Origin: Anoplolepis gracilipes
Lineage: Eukaryota > Arthropoda > Insecta > Hymenoptera > Formicidae
DNA length: 64,000 nt
Assembly: GCF_047496725.1 (NCBI RefSeq)
Contig: NC_132982.1
Location: 5,721,001 to 5,785,000, forward strand
Reading direction: 5' to 3'
Shown piece after piece: positions 13,909-29,007 of this stretch. The stretch's first letter is position 1. Every line of letters begins with the position of its first letter. Both the position numbers and the translations under genes were made by a program. The notes below the pieces were generated by a model. That model did no database searches. It had not been told where the DNA came from and saw only the letters and a list, made by a program, of their open reading frames with translations.

Positions 13909-16900
13909 TATATATAGTTTTGTATTTTATAATATTTTAATTATTTCACAATGCATTCCGGAGTTAATTACTTTAATTGCATTGGAGAGTTACTTAAATT
14001 TTCTGATATAAGATTTTTCGCACATAATAATGACGCAATAAACATCGTCGCGACGTGGCGAATTGTGTATTCCACGTGATAAGAATTTCTTCTTTTTTCT
14101 TTTATTACGGCTTACTTTAATATAAATATTCATATACCCGAGTATATTATACCTAGCGCTGGGTCGCAGATGCACTGCTAGGAAATGAAAATTGTTAAAA
14201 AAGTCTGCACAGGAAAATATTTAATACCTCCGTATATCGTACTCGCGTTTTTCGTGTTCTTGCAACTTTTGTGAAAGTTTTTTCGCGAATCAGAATGGCC
14301 TTCCTCTTCGCGAAATATTAAAAACGAAGCATATCCGATGCGTGTAAAAGGATTTAATTAAATTATGGAGAGTTTGAAATATTATATAATATGTACCATT
14401 TAGCCCGCGAATAACGCCGTTTCAATGCTCGTTGAGTAAATAAAGGAGTGACAAATAATTACAACTCGCCTATTATACTTTCATTTTTTCATATAAACCG
14501 CATTAAACTATATGCTTGCTGTTACTTTAATTAAATCCGCTCTACAAAGACGTTCTCGCTACTTCTAGACTGCATTCCGAAAAAAGAGAGACAATAGCGA
14601 GGTCGTTGCAGATATTGTGGTGCCAGTTGCGCGGTCTGCGTTTTGTGGCAAAAGTTTATTGTCACAATGAACAAAAGCTTTACTTTGTAGTATCCGACTG
14701 AACATTTTATTAGGTTCCAGTTTGACGTGAACATCATTAGTACTCTGTTGATATTGGATATTAAGCTTATCACAGAATGAATAAACATATAAAAAAATGT
14801 AGTGTAATACCGTAATATAATATTCATGAAAGTAATTTATTCCAACGTCCATGAACTTTTAATGGATTTCTAGTTGACTGATTTTATTCGTTTAAATCGT
14901 TAATTTTTTTAATTACATATATTTTATATAAGTATTTTAAAAATGCAGATTAATTAGACAATAAATTAAAAATAAAATTAATACTAAATTAAAAAAATAA
15001 ATAAAATTGTTTTACACGTGTTTGATGATGACATGTAATAGGTTCTTTTTATCATTTTCCATAATATTATGCTCATGGTCTAACAATCCCGAAAAAAAGT
15101 GTCCATTTCCATGACAATGGATTTCCGAATGTAACACAACAATCTCGTGTAGAAATTTTCGAATGGACTCATGATGGTTAATTATAAAAAGATATTTGTG
15201 AAAGATTTAATTAAAACATTACAATTTCGGGAACTCAATTAGCACCGTTTTAGCAACGCAAATTTTTGATAAATGGACACGTTGAAAAACTAGTGAGCGA
15301 AAAAAAAGGAAGACATAGAAGGGCTGAATAATATATTTTACGGGCATCCATTACGTTGGAGACCAGGTGACTGTCATTTTTCAATATTTGCAATGGAACT
15401 GATATCTATAACGGAACTATCGTATACGCGGATGTGGGATTCCCGATGGACGTATCGAGCAGGAAACACATTTACATCCGGTTTTCGTGCGAGCAGTACG
15501 AAATTTCCACGGACTTAAATCCTCAGGACTTTCGATGCTCATTTATTAAATTTTAACTTTAATATCAAGCATTTGTAGATATAATTATAAGTATCTCAGA
15601 AATTTTAGAAAAAATTGTTTAGATGTATTTGACACGCTTTATATGTATGAATGGCTAAGTAATCGTATCTCTCATGAACGATTCATCTTCAATGTCGGGC
15701 GCGTATGAGGCGCACAAACGTGTATGAGAAACATTAGAGAACGCATAAATTATGTAAACGAAATATGTCATATATTGCACTCTGGGAATCTGCAATCTGC
15801 GATTTGTTGCACATAAGCAAAACACGTGATCATAAACAATTACTTTTGCGAATAAATCGTTGTCGACCACGATATATCTTTTCGCGTCAAGTTCGAGATA
15901 AAAATTTCTGGTAGATAAATATCGCGTCTCTAAATTGTCATGTCGCACGTATGTGTGTAACATGTTACATACATACACATGCATATGAGAAACACTCCAC
16001 GTTGTTCGTATATCATTGCCGTTTGGTGGATATTCTCTTTCTCGCAAGCGCGTGCAAATAAAGTCGCCTCACTCTTTCAGTACGAACTCTCTCATCTAAA
16101 TAAGTGTTTCCGGAAGATTCTCTTCCTTGCGGCTTTTATTCTTCACGACAAAATGTTCTGCGCGAATATATTCTTGTGTATGCCTCGAGCCAAGTACAAA
16201 TTGCAGTTTCTTTGATGACAAATTCACGCTCACGGTGGAAACTCTTATTTCCTGCGTGTTATTAAATAGTCTCAAGGTATAAAATGAAAAATTTGTAAAA
16301 TTATGTGCACTTGTGAATTCAATTATAGACATGTGTCAAATGTTGCATATCCAAGCGATCAAGAAATCCCATATTTCTCGCCTTGTTTTTCTAATGTTAT
16401 CACTGAGCGCGCGAGCGTGTTTGAAATAAATCACAAGAACGTGACAAACCGACGAAACGCGTGAGAATTTTGCCTCCAGAACATGCGCTACAGTTGCATG
16501 CATCCCCTTCCATATTTTCTGCAAATATTACTAAGCGATATATCGCCCCTGCAGCATCGAATTTCGTTCTCGTCCTCGTCCGCAGGGTCGCTAACACGGG
16601 GCGTTTAGAAGGGCTTACAATCCCCATTGTCTCGGTGTAACGCGTCGTATCCGCCTACCACGCGCTTCTGAAACGTTATTAGCTCTTAGGACTTTACATC
16701 GCACGGATCGCTCGTTGTCCTATCGTTGGAAATATTCTTTTAAAGCTACCACGGGCAACTTTTATTTCCTAAATACACCGGTAGGGTTTATAGCATAACA
16801 TGAAAAAAAAAGCGAAAAGACAGGTCGAGAAAGATAATAATGAATGTGGATAAAGAAATGTAATATACATGGATGTAAATAGTCAACAGCGGCGTATTCT

Positions 16901-17858
16901 ATTTCGTATACAATACTTGTTTAATTAAGGGTCGTAATTACGAATTGATTATATAATTGAATTTTGTTATGCCGCAGATAAAATTTAAGTGCTTATTGTA
17001 AAAAAAATTTTAATAATAATTAATAATTTAAATGCCATAACACTTAATAATTAAAAATTTCGAATTATAACATAAATAATTAAAAACATTCCTAACAATA
17101 AGTTATAAGTAACATTAATAATTTAAAATGTCTAAAATTTCTTTGAAGGTTCGATTAAATCCATTTTAACAATGCAAAATTAAACATCGAATAGAGAAAA
17201 TAAATTGTGCAAATTTAATATACATATAGTTTACAATGCAATTATATTCTATTCATTTAAATTGTGCTAATTGAATTTAATTTGGTTGTGTAATATGTTT
17301 AAAAATTCAATTAAAGTCGACATATGTTTCGCTATTCTACTATTGTACTTTGTTTAATACATCATTATATCTGGTTTTAAATATTTTCCTGCGTATTGTT
17401 ATTTTAATCAAATTCGAGAATCAAATTTCAACTAAATATTATATAAAATACTATACTTATGCAGAGTATATATCTCAATTCAATATAAACTTTCTTCCAT
17501 CTTTCAAATTTACATTTTTTAATACAAAATGTTACGTTAAGTAGAGAAATATACATCTCTTTTATTTTTTAACTATGTATATTTTATTTCTTTTAACTAT
17601 AAAATATTTCTGAAATTATTTAGGTGTCTAAAAAATACATGTCAAATTAGAGACATTTAAAAAGCAAAAGTTTCCAGATTAACAATATGATTTAACGTAC
17701 AGACATAATACTGGAGTAGTGATATGATAAATTAACCGCTTACGGCTTTAATTAGCGTATCATCGTCTGTTACTTAGTCAGATGTATTACTCCACCCTTT
17801 GCACGCAACGAGATCACGCGGCGCAGGTCGGAATAAATAGAATGAGAACATCGAAAGT
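13909..17858. other. Intron sequence without a recognised gene
   Basis: It mixes AT-rich parts (14880-15010, 16960-17620) with GC-richer islands (about 15640-16160 and 16380-16700). The longest frame (about 130 codons, minus strand, 15655..16047) has no recognisable domain, signal or codon pattern. It overlaps another frame and is treated as chance. No exon or transposon ends were recognised. Confidence 0.5.
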
Positions 17859-17882
17859 GAGAGAAAGAGAGAGAGATAGAGA

Positions 17883-17925
<43 letters not shown>

Positions 17926-17930
17926 GAAAG
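17859..17930. repeat. Long (GA)n microsatellite
   Basis: About 70 bp of GA dinucleotides with a few interruptions (AGATAGAG, GAGGGAG). Open frames reading Arg-Glu or Ser-Leu repeats here are artefacts of the microsatellite. Confidence 0.95.
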
Positions 17931-18749
17931 GGTTGAGTTGGTGGACGACAATGGTGAGCGAGCATCGGAGGAAATTACTGCCCTAGTTGGAATCCCAAGG
18001 CAAGGTCCATGCTGTGAACGAGGGGTAGGATATGTATAAGAGGGAGGCACTCATGCGGTCCTTTACGTATTTAACCACAATAAGGCACCGCCGGACCGTC
18101 TATGTATTACATTTCCGATGTATATTTGTCACGATTATGTGAACCTGCCACATTTCTAACTCAAATTTTCGCTTTGTGCAAATTATATAATTTAGATAGC
18201 TCAAAACAATATAAAATGTAATATCGGATCATTACCTATAAATACCTACATTATGCCTATTTGTTGTACAAGTATATTTTTTTAATGAAATTATCGATAA
18301 AATTACTAACAATAAATTGTTAATAATTAGAGAATGTACATCATGAATTAAGAAAAGATATAGTATTTGGGATTTCTTATTTTGCTTCCAAATTAAAAAA
18401 AAATAAACATCATTTGATATGAGTAGATAAAAGATAAGTTGCTTGCATGTGCGCTAAGGTTAAAGAGACGGAGAATTTACTGAACGACGCAAAATATCGT
18501 TGCACGGCGAGGTCGTTACATGTATAGTGCGACTCTTAGGAAGCAGGGTATAAGGGTATAATGGTGAAACGTATTATGCAAATCTCTAGTCATTTCCAGA
18601 CACATTCGGTGCGAAAGGTAATGTTGCATGTGTTTTTAAAAACGCATCTTAGCAGACAAGAGAATAACCTTAAGCTTAAAGAAACACGTGGTGTTTCTAA
18701 CTACCCTCGAGAGTTTAAAGCTTAGGTAATTTTAAATTTGCTCTTTTAA

Positions 18750-18751
<2 letters not shown>

Positions 18752-18783
<32 letters not shown>

Positions 18784-18790
18784 TGTGTGT
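18752..18790. repeat. Compound (GA)n(GT)n microsatellite
   Basis: A run of GA units passes directly into GTGTGTGT. Confidence 0.9.
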
Positions 18791-21700
18791 TATGTATATG
18801 TTAAAATGTTGAAAATTTAAACTTAAAAAGAATAATTATCAGTTTATCAATCAGGATTATTTGCGTGGCAATATTGATACATATTATTATGAGATCCCTT
18901 CCTTTAGTACTTCATTACGTCAGCAACCCCAGAGAAACTGGAATTTCGTAGTAATTACACAACAATTTAATCGTGTATAACGATAGCAATTTAATATATA
19001 ATGAACACACAATATAATTCTCATTACATTAAATTAAGCATATATAAATGTTCTTTCAAGTTAATAATAATTGTATAATTGTCAAAACCAGAATTATCGA
19101 GAAAATACGTAGAACAAAAAGCATATTGTTATGTGAGAATAAATAAATATAAAGAAAGATAAAAATGAATATAAAAGAAGAAGTGTGTAAAATAAATGGA
19201 GTGTTAATTATACTTAGCAGTTGCAATGTTAATGTAAATTTTTTCGTAATAGTTTCCGTAGTAATATGTAATATATTAGCAAGCATTCCGTACTTTATTC
19301 CTCTCGTTTTCTCATTCCGTTTCTCGGCACATTACGATATTACGCTTGTAATCGACATGTGGCCTCAAGCTACATTTCCCGAGAAATTCTGACGCCGTGC
19401 ACGCCGGTAATTTAGGTCGCACGTGACTCGCGATATGGGACTTTGTTGCTTTCGCTAAAAAGAGAAGTATATTCAAATTCTAACATTTACTTCTATTACG
19501 TCTTTCAAATCGCATAGAGCCTGGAAAATCAAGATACAGAGATATTTTTGAAAATATTAATCTTCCCTTTCTTCTTCCTGTTCCTTAAAAAAAAAAAAAA
19601 AATGACAATTTTCAATTACGAGATTTATTCCTATTTATTTTCAAAAATAGTTATTAAATCTAACTAGTAATTAAGGTAAAAAAAAAAAAAAAAACTTTTT
19701 TTTAAACGCAATTAAAATAACAATATATAGGGATAAGAAGTGCTTAAAAACATAATTTTCGTAGCAACTGAGCATATTGAGTATTTGAGAAAGAGACAAT
19801 CTTCTTTTTCTTCAACGTCCTACTTATACACATTCATAAGACAACACTTAATCACGGCAGTGCTCGTTTGCCGGAATTAAATTTAATTGCAGCAGCGTCG
19901 CCATAGTTCTTATCACCGTCGACGTTTCGGCGTAAAAACAGTAGCTCGTTTAATCGTCCCTAACACGCGGAGTACACAACGGCGTGGATTAAGCGCGATG
20001 GGCGCGGTGGGTGGGGGGAAGGGGGGAGGGGGGAGGGAGATTAGAATATCCTCGTCTCGGCGAATTTCTCAGGTGAGAGCGACTTTCCCCCGGATACTCC
20101 TCGTTGCCGACATTACTCGGGACTTCCGACGAAATTATTACGGGTTAAAGGGGAGTTTCGGTAGATACCCGCGCTGAGAGTAATTAAATTTTGTTATGTG
20201 TGTTTATGTATGTGTGTATGCCGCTCGACACACCGGGTGACAGTACGGAGAACCAGATGAGAGCCGCAAGGATGGTATTTGTAGCTGTCGGCGAAAACAG
20301 GTATAGCGACAAAGCAAAGCGGCGCGGGACGCTTGTTCTGTTACTACTGACTTAAATAATTCCGGAGTAAAGCGGTCTTGAGTCAGCTTAGTTCATTGGA
20401 AAGAGAATATGTCCTTATTCCGGTTTGTGCCCAATGCATTCGCTATCATATATATCCGATAGCATATGCTTATCCGCATGTGAATTTCCGATGGTAGAGA
20501 ATGTAACGCGAGTTCTCTCTTTTTCGTTTTTTTTTTCTTTTGTCTTATATTTTTTATTTTTACTCTTCCTTCTTTTTTGGCTTTTCAGTCCGCCACGATT
20601 CTCGTAAAATTTTTATAATCCATTTTATCAAGAAGAAGTAAACGGAAAATGAACGAATTATCCATTCGCGTTCCTGATGCGTTGGCGTGAAACGACTAGG
20701 CGATAAAATGCGAAGTGAATCATAGACGCTTCACGGCCGAAAAGAAGAGAATCAGGCATTTGCGCAATGGTTTTACGAGGAAGCATCTCCGCGATGTAGG
20801 TCAGGACGAAAAAGGAGAAGAACTGACCCAGCAAAAATGCGAATGCGACGAGCGTGCCAGCGGTTTGTAGCGCGGAATGAAGAAGAGAAAGAAAACGAAA
20901 GAGAAGAAGAGGGTCTATTGTATTGAGAGGAATTTTTTTTTTTCACCTCAGCAAAAATAGAATTATATAACAACTAAGGTTTGTGACACTGAGAAAACCT
21001 GCAAATGTGCCAACAATATAAATCCCAGGAAAAAGATACATAATTTTGTTAAACAATATTTTATTTATCGTGAAAAAAGGAAGATGGGAAAAAATACCAT
21101 CTTTTCTTTTTTGTTCTGATTTCTCTTTTATCTTAGCTTCTCTTTTTGTACAAGTTATATACTATTACATTTTTTCCAATTTGAACGATATAGGACAAAT
21201 AATGGATGAAAAAATGTTTAAGAGATACATTCTAGTTTCTTGAGAAAATAAATAATAGAGAATATTTTTTTTTCTATATTTGAAGTTTAAATATAAACTC
21301 ATCGAGGAAGAATTCGAAAAAGGACAGTATAAATTACTGTCAATCTGAAAAGAGAGCCGTGGTTCCATTATGTTACACATGTTTTTGTTTTTCTTGATAT
21401 AAGTATTTGTTATTATTTATTGCAAAAGAAATTTTCAAAAATGATATTTTAAATCTTTTTATATATTCTTTTAGAATGGCTTATTTATCTTTTTCTTGGC
21501 GTGTGAATAAAAATTTCGTGTAACACCCTTGTTTTTTTAAGATGGTTTAAAAGTTTTTTTTTTTTATCAGGACTTACATAAATCGGCGCGTCACGCAAAC
21601 TCGGCATAATTCACTAATCGATTTTCTGTCGCACAGATTTTAACAGTTTCGGAAGCTCGAGATTGAAACGGGCTTAAAACGCGAATATACGACTGCGGAT

Positions 21701-24700
21701 AGCGCGATATCCGTAGGCCACGTGTTGTAGCCGTAATTTCTGGTGGATCTCCCGCGCTTAAAACGGTAAGTGTGGCATTCTGGATAATTTTCAATTGGGA
21801 CGACAATAATCTGGTTCGACGTAATGTGGCATTGGCGATAAAACCTTGGATAGTAAATATCTATGTGTGTACGCTATACACACGGCATATGTATGGTAAC
21901 AGATGCGAAACGGATGAGCATTATTGCTATTGCAATTATAATGCCATGCACTACCGATTAGTGCGAATACATTCGCCGCGACCACCTGACCCTTAACTAA
22001 TGGCGCAAACATCTGCGTATATTTTATCGATTAATTTCTTAAAAAGGATATTTTATATAAATTTGCGTACACGAGAAAGCAGCTAATCTAAAAATGAAAG
22101 AGTATAATTTATAACTGAAATCGAACGATTGTAATTAAACACATAGAGATATAATTGAACGTAATATAGTATTAAAATCTTTAGATTTTAATTTAATATG
22201 AACGTAAGCTGAATATATTAGCGCAGCACTTGTTTTTTTTTAAATAAAATATTTTCTAATATAAGCAGCAGGGAAGAGATATTTAAGAGAGAAGCCACGA
22301 TGCAAGTTCTGAGCGTCTCAACGGAAGAGGAATTCCAGAATTGTTAGGAGGAATGGTAGGACCGTTGAATCCGGCGAACTGCATTTTCAAGCGGTCTGCA
22401 TATTTCGAAGTAGATTATGTTAAATAAGTTGGGTAAACAATTTTGAAATGAATCGCTCTCGCACATACCTTTTCGGACAAGCGTCGAAATTCACGCGGAC
22501 GATTCACCCCCGATCGTTTGAGATGGTCGATTGGTGTAGAGACATCAAACGCGGATACTGAACGGTAAAACATTCTGGATCAACCCCGAGCGTGATCGGC
22601 GAACCGATATCCGCCAGGTCGTAATGATAAACCCGATTTGCATTCCGCGTTGCACGACTGCTGTGATTTAAACCGCTCTGCCGGCTCCCACTCGTCGTCG
22701 TCGACGCCACCGCGATTCAATGTGTCCGCCCCGATCGGGTAAATAAATGTCAGACTGGCAAATTGCACGGATATCCCTGCTCCGATTCCGTACAAACGAC
22801 GCCGAATTCAGCATTTGCAATACGTATACCTGCGTGCATCAAAAGCTTTCGTTAAGCGCCACTTTAATGAATTAATGAATGCTACTCTCTCCGTAAACAT
22901 TGAATCACATGAATACAAGCGAAACAAAATGCTCTTAAACGTGAGATGAAAACTCACTCGGAGGAATTTATTTATAAAGTAAAAGTATCAAGAATTATGT
23001 TATATCTCGCATGAATAATTCTTTCACTAGATATTATACTTTGCATTTTCACGTATTTGCATGTAAACCTTGTCACTTTTAAAGTATAATAACGCAGCCA
23101 GCCAGTGTGTACAAAATTTGAATATATACATACAATATAATTTTTATTTGTTTGTTCTGTATATTTTATGGAAACAGGTGTTTTATTAATATTTTTCAAA
23201 ATTTTTACCCTGATAAATGCAATATAAAAATTTTAACAACAAATTTTTAATTTCGATTTATTATTCAAAATCGATAAAAAAATGTAAATTATTAACAAGT
23301 AAAGTGTCGCCGCGCTGGTTTATAAATACTTTATACTCTTTTTCGGAATGTTAAATGCTGAATGTGCATAAGAGGTTACTATACGTGTTTACATGAGCCA
23401 GTGATGCTGTGTGTGCATATCGTGAATGGCGCGATGCATCGATGCATCGAGATACGTAGCTTGCACCACAAACGGTATTGAGGCCAATCGAATTGGCCGA
23501 TTGCCAAACATGGAAATATATTAACATACGAATAAGTTCAGATATCCGTTGAGCGGCCGAATAATGTGTTTTATAGTTCACCGCGTCTGCACGTCGAGTG
23601 AACTTCCGGTTCTGTCGCCGATCTGCTCCCGACTGGACGAAACTATAAGACTTCTCTTTTGTTTGCAAGCAAGATGTTGTAGACATTGTCTGCAGACGAC
23701 ACGATCTCTGTGTTTCCGAGGTAATCCAATAAGTCGCGAACGTTCCGATAGATTGGAAAATATCGTTTCGATAACTCGAGCACTTTTTTTTGGAAAAAGC
23801 AATATAGTTGAATTCGGTTGAATTTAGGAAATCGACCTTCTAGGTTTTGTAAAATCAGAAAATGTAGATAAGGTTCAATCTAGAGATTGAAGAATGTATA
23901 AATTTTCACAAAAAAATATTCATAAACATTCCAAGAGAACGTATGAAAATAATTGCAGAAATTTTAAATGCACAAATATTGACAAGAGAATTGAGAGAAT
24001 TTAAAAAAGTTCTAAAAACTTAAACATTAAATTAAATTCAAAAACAAATTTAGCTTTTTAATGCTGTTTAAATTTGTATAATTTAACTTCAAATGTCTCA
24101 ATTTAAAGTGAGAATATCCTTTCCTTTTACAGAATATTCAACTGTAAAAGTATAATCTATAATTATCGAAGAAGAGAGGAGGAAAGTTCAAACTTTAACC
24201 AATTATTGCAATTATACACGAGCAAAAGTTTACACAGTCTAATTTCGATCCTCTAGTCGGAGAATCGCTTTTCGTTCTCCGTATTGTCTTACTCTTAAAT
24301 TATTCAAACTTTCAAAATAGAAAACTTTTATAAAGATCGTTTTTTTAGATCAGATCTCTTTATAATATATCGTATATTTAAGAAAATATTTAATAAAAAA
24401 TACTTATCTAAAAAAAATCATATATCATATATGTAAAATAAATTTTTTAATCATATAAATACAATATGAGAGTTAGTTGCAAGAGTTTATATTATTAATA
24501 AATAAAGCTACACACAGTGTTAAACTTCTTAACTTGACCACTGTTGACGATCAACGCTTATGGAACAACGTGCGTTAATGATGGTCTCTTGCACACATTG
24601 GGAGGGTAAACTTATGTTTCAAACTGTCGCGAGATTTGCGCACGAGGGTGCACATAACGTAAAGTTACGTCATGACCGGCCAATGAGAACTTTCGGACGC

Positions 24701-25576
24701 TCGTCGTCTCGGAAAGCTTCGTAAATAGGCTTGCGAGGTCTTATCGGCGAGCAGGGTCGTTACTGAAACGGGGAAAACTTACGATTTACGAGACCACGGA
24801 GTGAGTTTACCGAACGGTTTCGCTCCGGCAAACGGAACTCGCGATCGTCTTGTTGACGAGATAGGGTAATTTCCTCAGTTGCTGAGAAGACACGAGAGGT
24901 GACGTTGATTTCCTGCTGTTCTGTGAAACGCATGGATCGTTTGTATCCTATATTTAATCCTAAATTTAGCGAAGGAAACGAGCTTAATAATATGACGTAA
25001 ATACGAAAGGAGAAGGCAAAGGCAATATAAAATCTAATAATAAAATCTACATATTTATGACAAAAAGTTTACGATTTTCATACAATTTTTAACGCAATTT
25101 TTCTGAAGTATGTATATGTTATTTTCAACTCACGTTGTAATATGTACGCAATCTTCGTGTTAAACAAGTAAATCTGAGTATCCAACATAGCGCGAATTCA
25201 AGCAAATAACTTTAATGCGCGCTTTTAAACGACTCTCGTGTTGCATAGTCAGTGAAATGGCTAGAGTAGATAAGCTAACGTGCTTTAAATGTGTAGGTAA
25301 AGTAGCATAAATTTGCTTTTAATATCGATGTACGTTAATGTAAATGTGACTTACTATGTCAGAGAAATCATTAAATTATCAGTTTGGTAATTAACTTGGT
25401 AACGATTTTAATATTTCAAATTTGATTTACGTTACCGTTTAGTTTACATCTTTTTCCCAGTGGCAATCAGTTTACAACAGTTTTTGAGACACACAATTTC
25501 GGTTCATAAATCATTTCACATTTCTCACTTGTGCTATATAATTTTTCTACCCAATTTTGCTATATAATTTATATAA

Positions 25577-25579
<3 letters not shown>
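18791..25579. other. Intron sequence without a recognised gene
   Basis: Poly-A tracts lie near 19586 and 19679. A G-rich tract (20007..20038) sits in a GC-richer island of about 19900-20340. Other mixed-composition islands lie at 20640-20900, 21570-21990, 22280-22840, 23380-23770 and 24540-24900, and may be candidate regulatory or conserved non-coding sequence. A 16-bp perfect palindrome GATGCATCGATGCATC lies at 23433..23448. Nothing coding is recognised. Confidence 0.5.
20007..20038 (+). repeat. G-rich tract, potential G-quadruplex
   Basis: Several runs of three to six G with one- to three-base gaps lie on the plus strand, matching the usual G3+N1-7 pattern for quadruplex-capable DNA. Because the receptor gene is on the minus strand, the transcript has the C-rich complement. 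Formation in vivo is unknown. Confidence 0.6.

Positions 25580-25612
<33 letters not shown>
25580..25612. repeat. (CT)n microsatellite
   Basis: About 16 uninterrupted CT units. Confidence 0.95.
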
Positions 25613-25615
<3 letters not shown>

Positions 25616-28600
25616 CTTTTAAAATAGAGAATAAAAACGTAAGTAAAATAATTTTATTTTGAGCACTAAATTAGGGAAATTTAGTACTAATAGTTTAAAT
25701 ATGATTTAATTTAGTTTAAATAAAATTAACAAGTTTTTAAAAAATTTTTTAAATGTATGAAATTTATTTATTAAATTATCTTAAACTATATAAAGCGAAA
25801 AAGAAGGGTGAGATATAATTTATTTTCACAGTATACGTCGAAATAAATGTATTTTTCAACTTGACGACATTGCGCGATCGATAAAACGTGCTTGTGAAAT
25901 ATGCTGGACACTCCGGTTTTTGCTCGTTAATCGACAAATGACCGTATAATTTAATCCAATTGCGTTCTACGCTCACGACGAAAATGATTTATACGCTCAT
26001 TTATTGAGTAACTCTTCAAATGGCAGTTTCCAAGAAATTTGCAAGAAAAACTTATTTATTTCGACGTTATAGAGGATAATTTCCATATTATTCTCATCTC
26101 TCGGATTATCATATACGATGAGTACGGCGAGAAATCAGACATTTTAAATCCGAAAAAGTCTCGTGAACTATACAGGAGATGTAAGTTACTCGAAGTAGAT
26201 CGCGCGATATATTGTATTACAGTTGTACCATTATCTTTCCGATGTGTTCTCTTTCTTTTTATGCTTTCACGGTTTAACCACCGTATTACTACCCCGTTCG
26301 ATTTTAATCTACAGCGACTCGATTGTTTCTTTTCCAGCATCATTTCTCGCGCGCGATTTTTCTTTGGAATATAAAAGGGGGATAAAGGAGGACGCTATGC
26401 ATCGTATATCGGCCGCCATAGCCATTCTTTCAGAATAATTCGCAGCATCTGCGTTATTAAGCTATTCTCCGCATTGTTGGCGAACGCATCGCTGTATCCG
26501 CTGAAAGATAGCCTTCGGTTGTTGCACAGAGTTGCACGCATTGTTCCGGGCAGCAACTATTACGTCGCATTGTCTTGTCGCGCCAGGAATCGGAGCGGCT
26601 TTGTGGTAGAGCTTCATTTTACGCAGGTGGATACGACGACTGGACACGAGTGTTCATTTGCTTTCAAGTTGACCCTGAGGAAACTCGCGAACGGTACTGT
26701 GGCGTATCGATTTCTAATAAGCCGGTGTGTCTAATAGCCGCGGCGATAGGCGATGAAATATCACGACGCATTCATAATCATTAATCCGGACAATCTCCGG
26801 CTCGATAAGCTGCCAAGCTGTACGATTAAATCTGTGATTTTGGACATGATTGTTTGTTTTAATTCAACTTGTATCAGAGAGAGAGAGAGAAATGCGTGAT
26901 TTAATATTTATATGATTTAAATATAATTTTAATATTTTATTCCTTTCTATCAATGAATATGTTAATAAAACGGGATACCATATTTATATTGCAAATGATT
27001 GTAAATGATAAAGAAAATTGTCAATTATTTTTTTCAACAATAAGTAAAAGATACTTATTTTGTATTTAATTATGTATTATTCTCAGATAAAAATACGTAG
27101 CAAAATAAAATAAACATTATCGCTAAATTAAAATTTAAAAATAAAACAAAAAATGCTTTAAAAATATAATATCTACGTTACTATCGACAAAATATAAGTG
27201 GAATTTTTATTCTATCGAAACTCTCTCTCTCTGAACCAACACCAATAAATGTCCCAAACGCTTTTGTCGGTTAAGATATTGAGAATATGCGAAAGAAGGA
27301 GAAGCAAGAAATATATTTCAAAGCGGTCTCTCGCGAAATCCTTCCCCGTGGACCACAATGGATTGAAATTTTCTATGCGGAGACGTCACAGGGCGACATA
27401 AGCAATCGTTTTATTGCTTTCACTGGCATCGTCGATTCGCCGATAGTTATAAATCGACGAGCAACGCGCGAGATTATTATTAACCAAACGTTTTCGGAGT
27501 CGTAGGAATAAAGGAGTTGAGGATGCACGTAATCGGATTCACGGACGATATAACATAGCGTGGCCGCGATGCTGAATCCTGTCCGTGGAATTAATCGTTT
27601 GTTGGCCGAGACAGCGGCCGGAAACGCTCGTTCATCACGCCGATCGTCGGGTCGATTTCCCTAACGCAACTCGCGATAAAACGGACTCTTTCGATTCGGA
27701 CGAGAAAACGGCTAAAGATAAGAAATCCTGTTACGATATTTATTTAAATGTATATGGCCCCCATTTCGACGCTTTTTTACACTTTGTAAAATTGATTTAA
27801 AGCAAAAGTAATACCCTTAGAATTTTACAAGAATTTTATACATTGGAAAATTCGCGCATTTCTGCCAAAAAGAAGACCAATTTTGTCCGCAGCTAATTAT
27901 AACGCGTTACGATCGATAAGAAGCGCGTTGACTTTCCGTGAGTGTCGCTTTCATCGAGTTTCCACAGCGGAAAATATTTTTAATCGCGAGATACAAATCC
28001 GATAAAAAGCGCGCTTGCTATTGCGTAATATTTTTAATTCTCTTCACGCTATCTGGAATAAAATCGTTGTTTCACGGACATACATATTCGTATTCGGCAT
28101 TGTATCCAGTCGTTTTAATATCGAAATTCGCTTCGAAAACACAATGTTGCACTGAAAATCGATTGACCAAAGATCGATCTATCGAGAACTTGCGCACGGT
28201 CATTGCGGCAAATCATTGCCGTTGCCTCTGTTCCTAATCGAAATAGTCCGTGACCAGAATTTAGTGCCTTCCGAGCCATTGCCCATGCAAGGCAAGCTTA
28301 AAGGCGGTTTGCGACCCTCGACCGGAAAGAGTAACTTACGATGCTCGCGTTAAATCGTGCTATCCATCAAGGAGTCATTAAATCTTTAGAATAAATCGAT
28401 ACCTGGCGAGTTTTCGAATGAATGTTCTTCCTGTCATTAGTGAATACATTTTCTTACTTCCACATAGACATACTCCGATATATTATTAATATTACATCAT
28501 ATATATTACTATAAAATTTCGCAAAAATTTTTTATGTAAATTTTTATATAATGCATGATTTTTATATTATTATATATTATGTTATATATGTATTGTACAA

Positions 28601-28991
28601 ATTTTATACACGAAATAATCGATATATATGTATACATATGTCAGAGGTTTTTCTTTTTAAGCTTTAAAATAAAACGTCGATCAAAAATTCGGTGCTTTAT
28701 AAAAAGACCGACGATTTATACAAAAAAGATCTGCGATATATCCATAGTAAGCCAATTCTCTGTGGAACCAATCGCAAGATGAAATGTGTCATTCGACGAG
28801 CCGAAAAAGCGAGAGAATATTTCTGTTCTCTTTGAGATGGTCAGGCGCGATTCGGGTCAAACCGCGGGATCAACCGGATATTGAAGAACAACACGAGGGC
28901 GTGAGTGAGAGAAAGCGAGGAAGCGAGAGCGACGGATGTACTCGGAAAAGATTACGATACCAAAAGACGTTTGTTTGTGAGGGAGGGAGGT

Positions 28992-29007
28992 GGGGGGGGG
29001 GGGGGGG
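28992..29007 (+). repeat. Poly-G tract
   Basis: A run of about 16 G preceded by GGGAGGGAGG, so the region is also quadruplex-capable. Run length in an assembly is error-prone. Confidence 0.85.

Noticed and set aside
15655..16047. 130-codon minus-strand frame
   Set aside because: No recognisable domain, overlapping frames on the other strand, and no splice or promoter context. Chance is the simpler reading.
17774..18050. Open frames with Arg-Glu or Ser-Leu repeats
   Set aside because: They are translations of the (GA)n/(CT)n microsatellite and not a real low-complexity protein.
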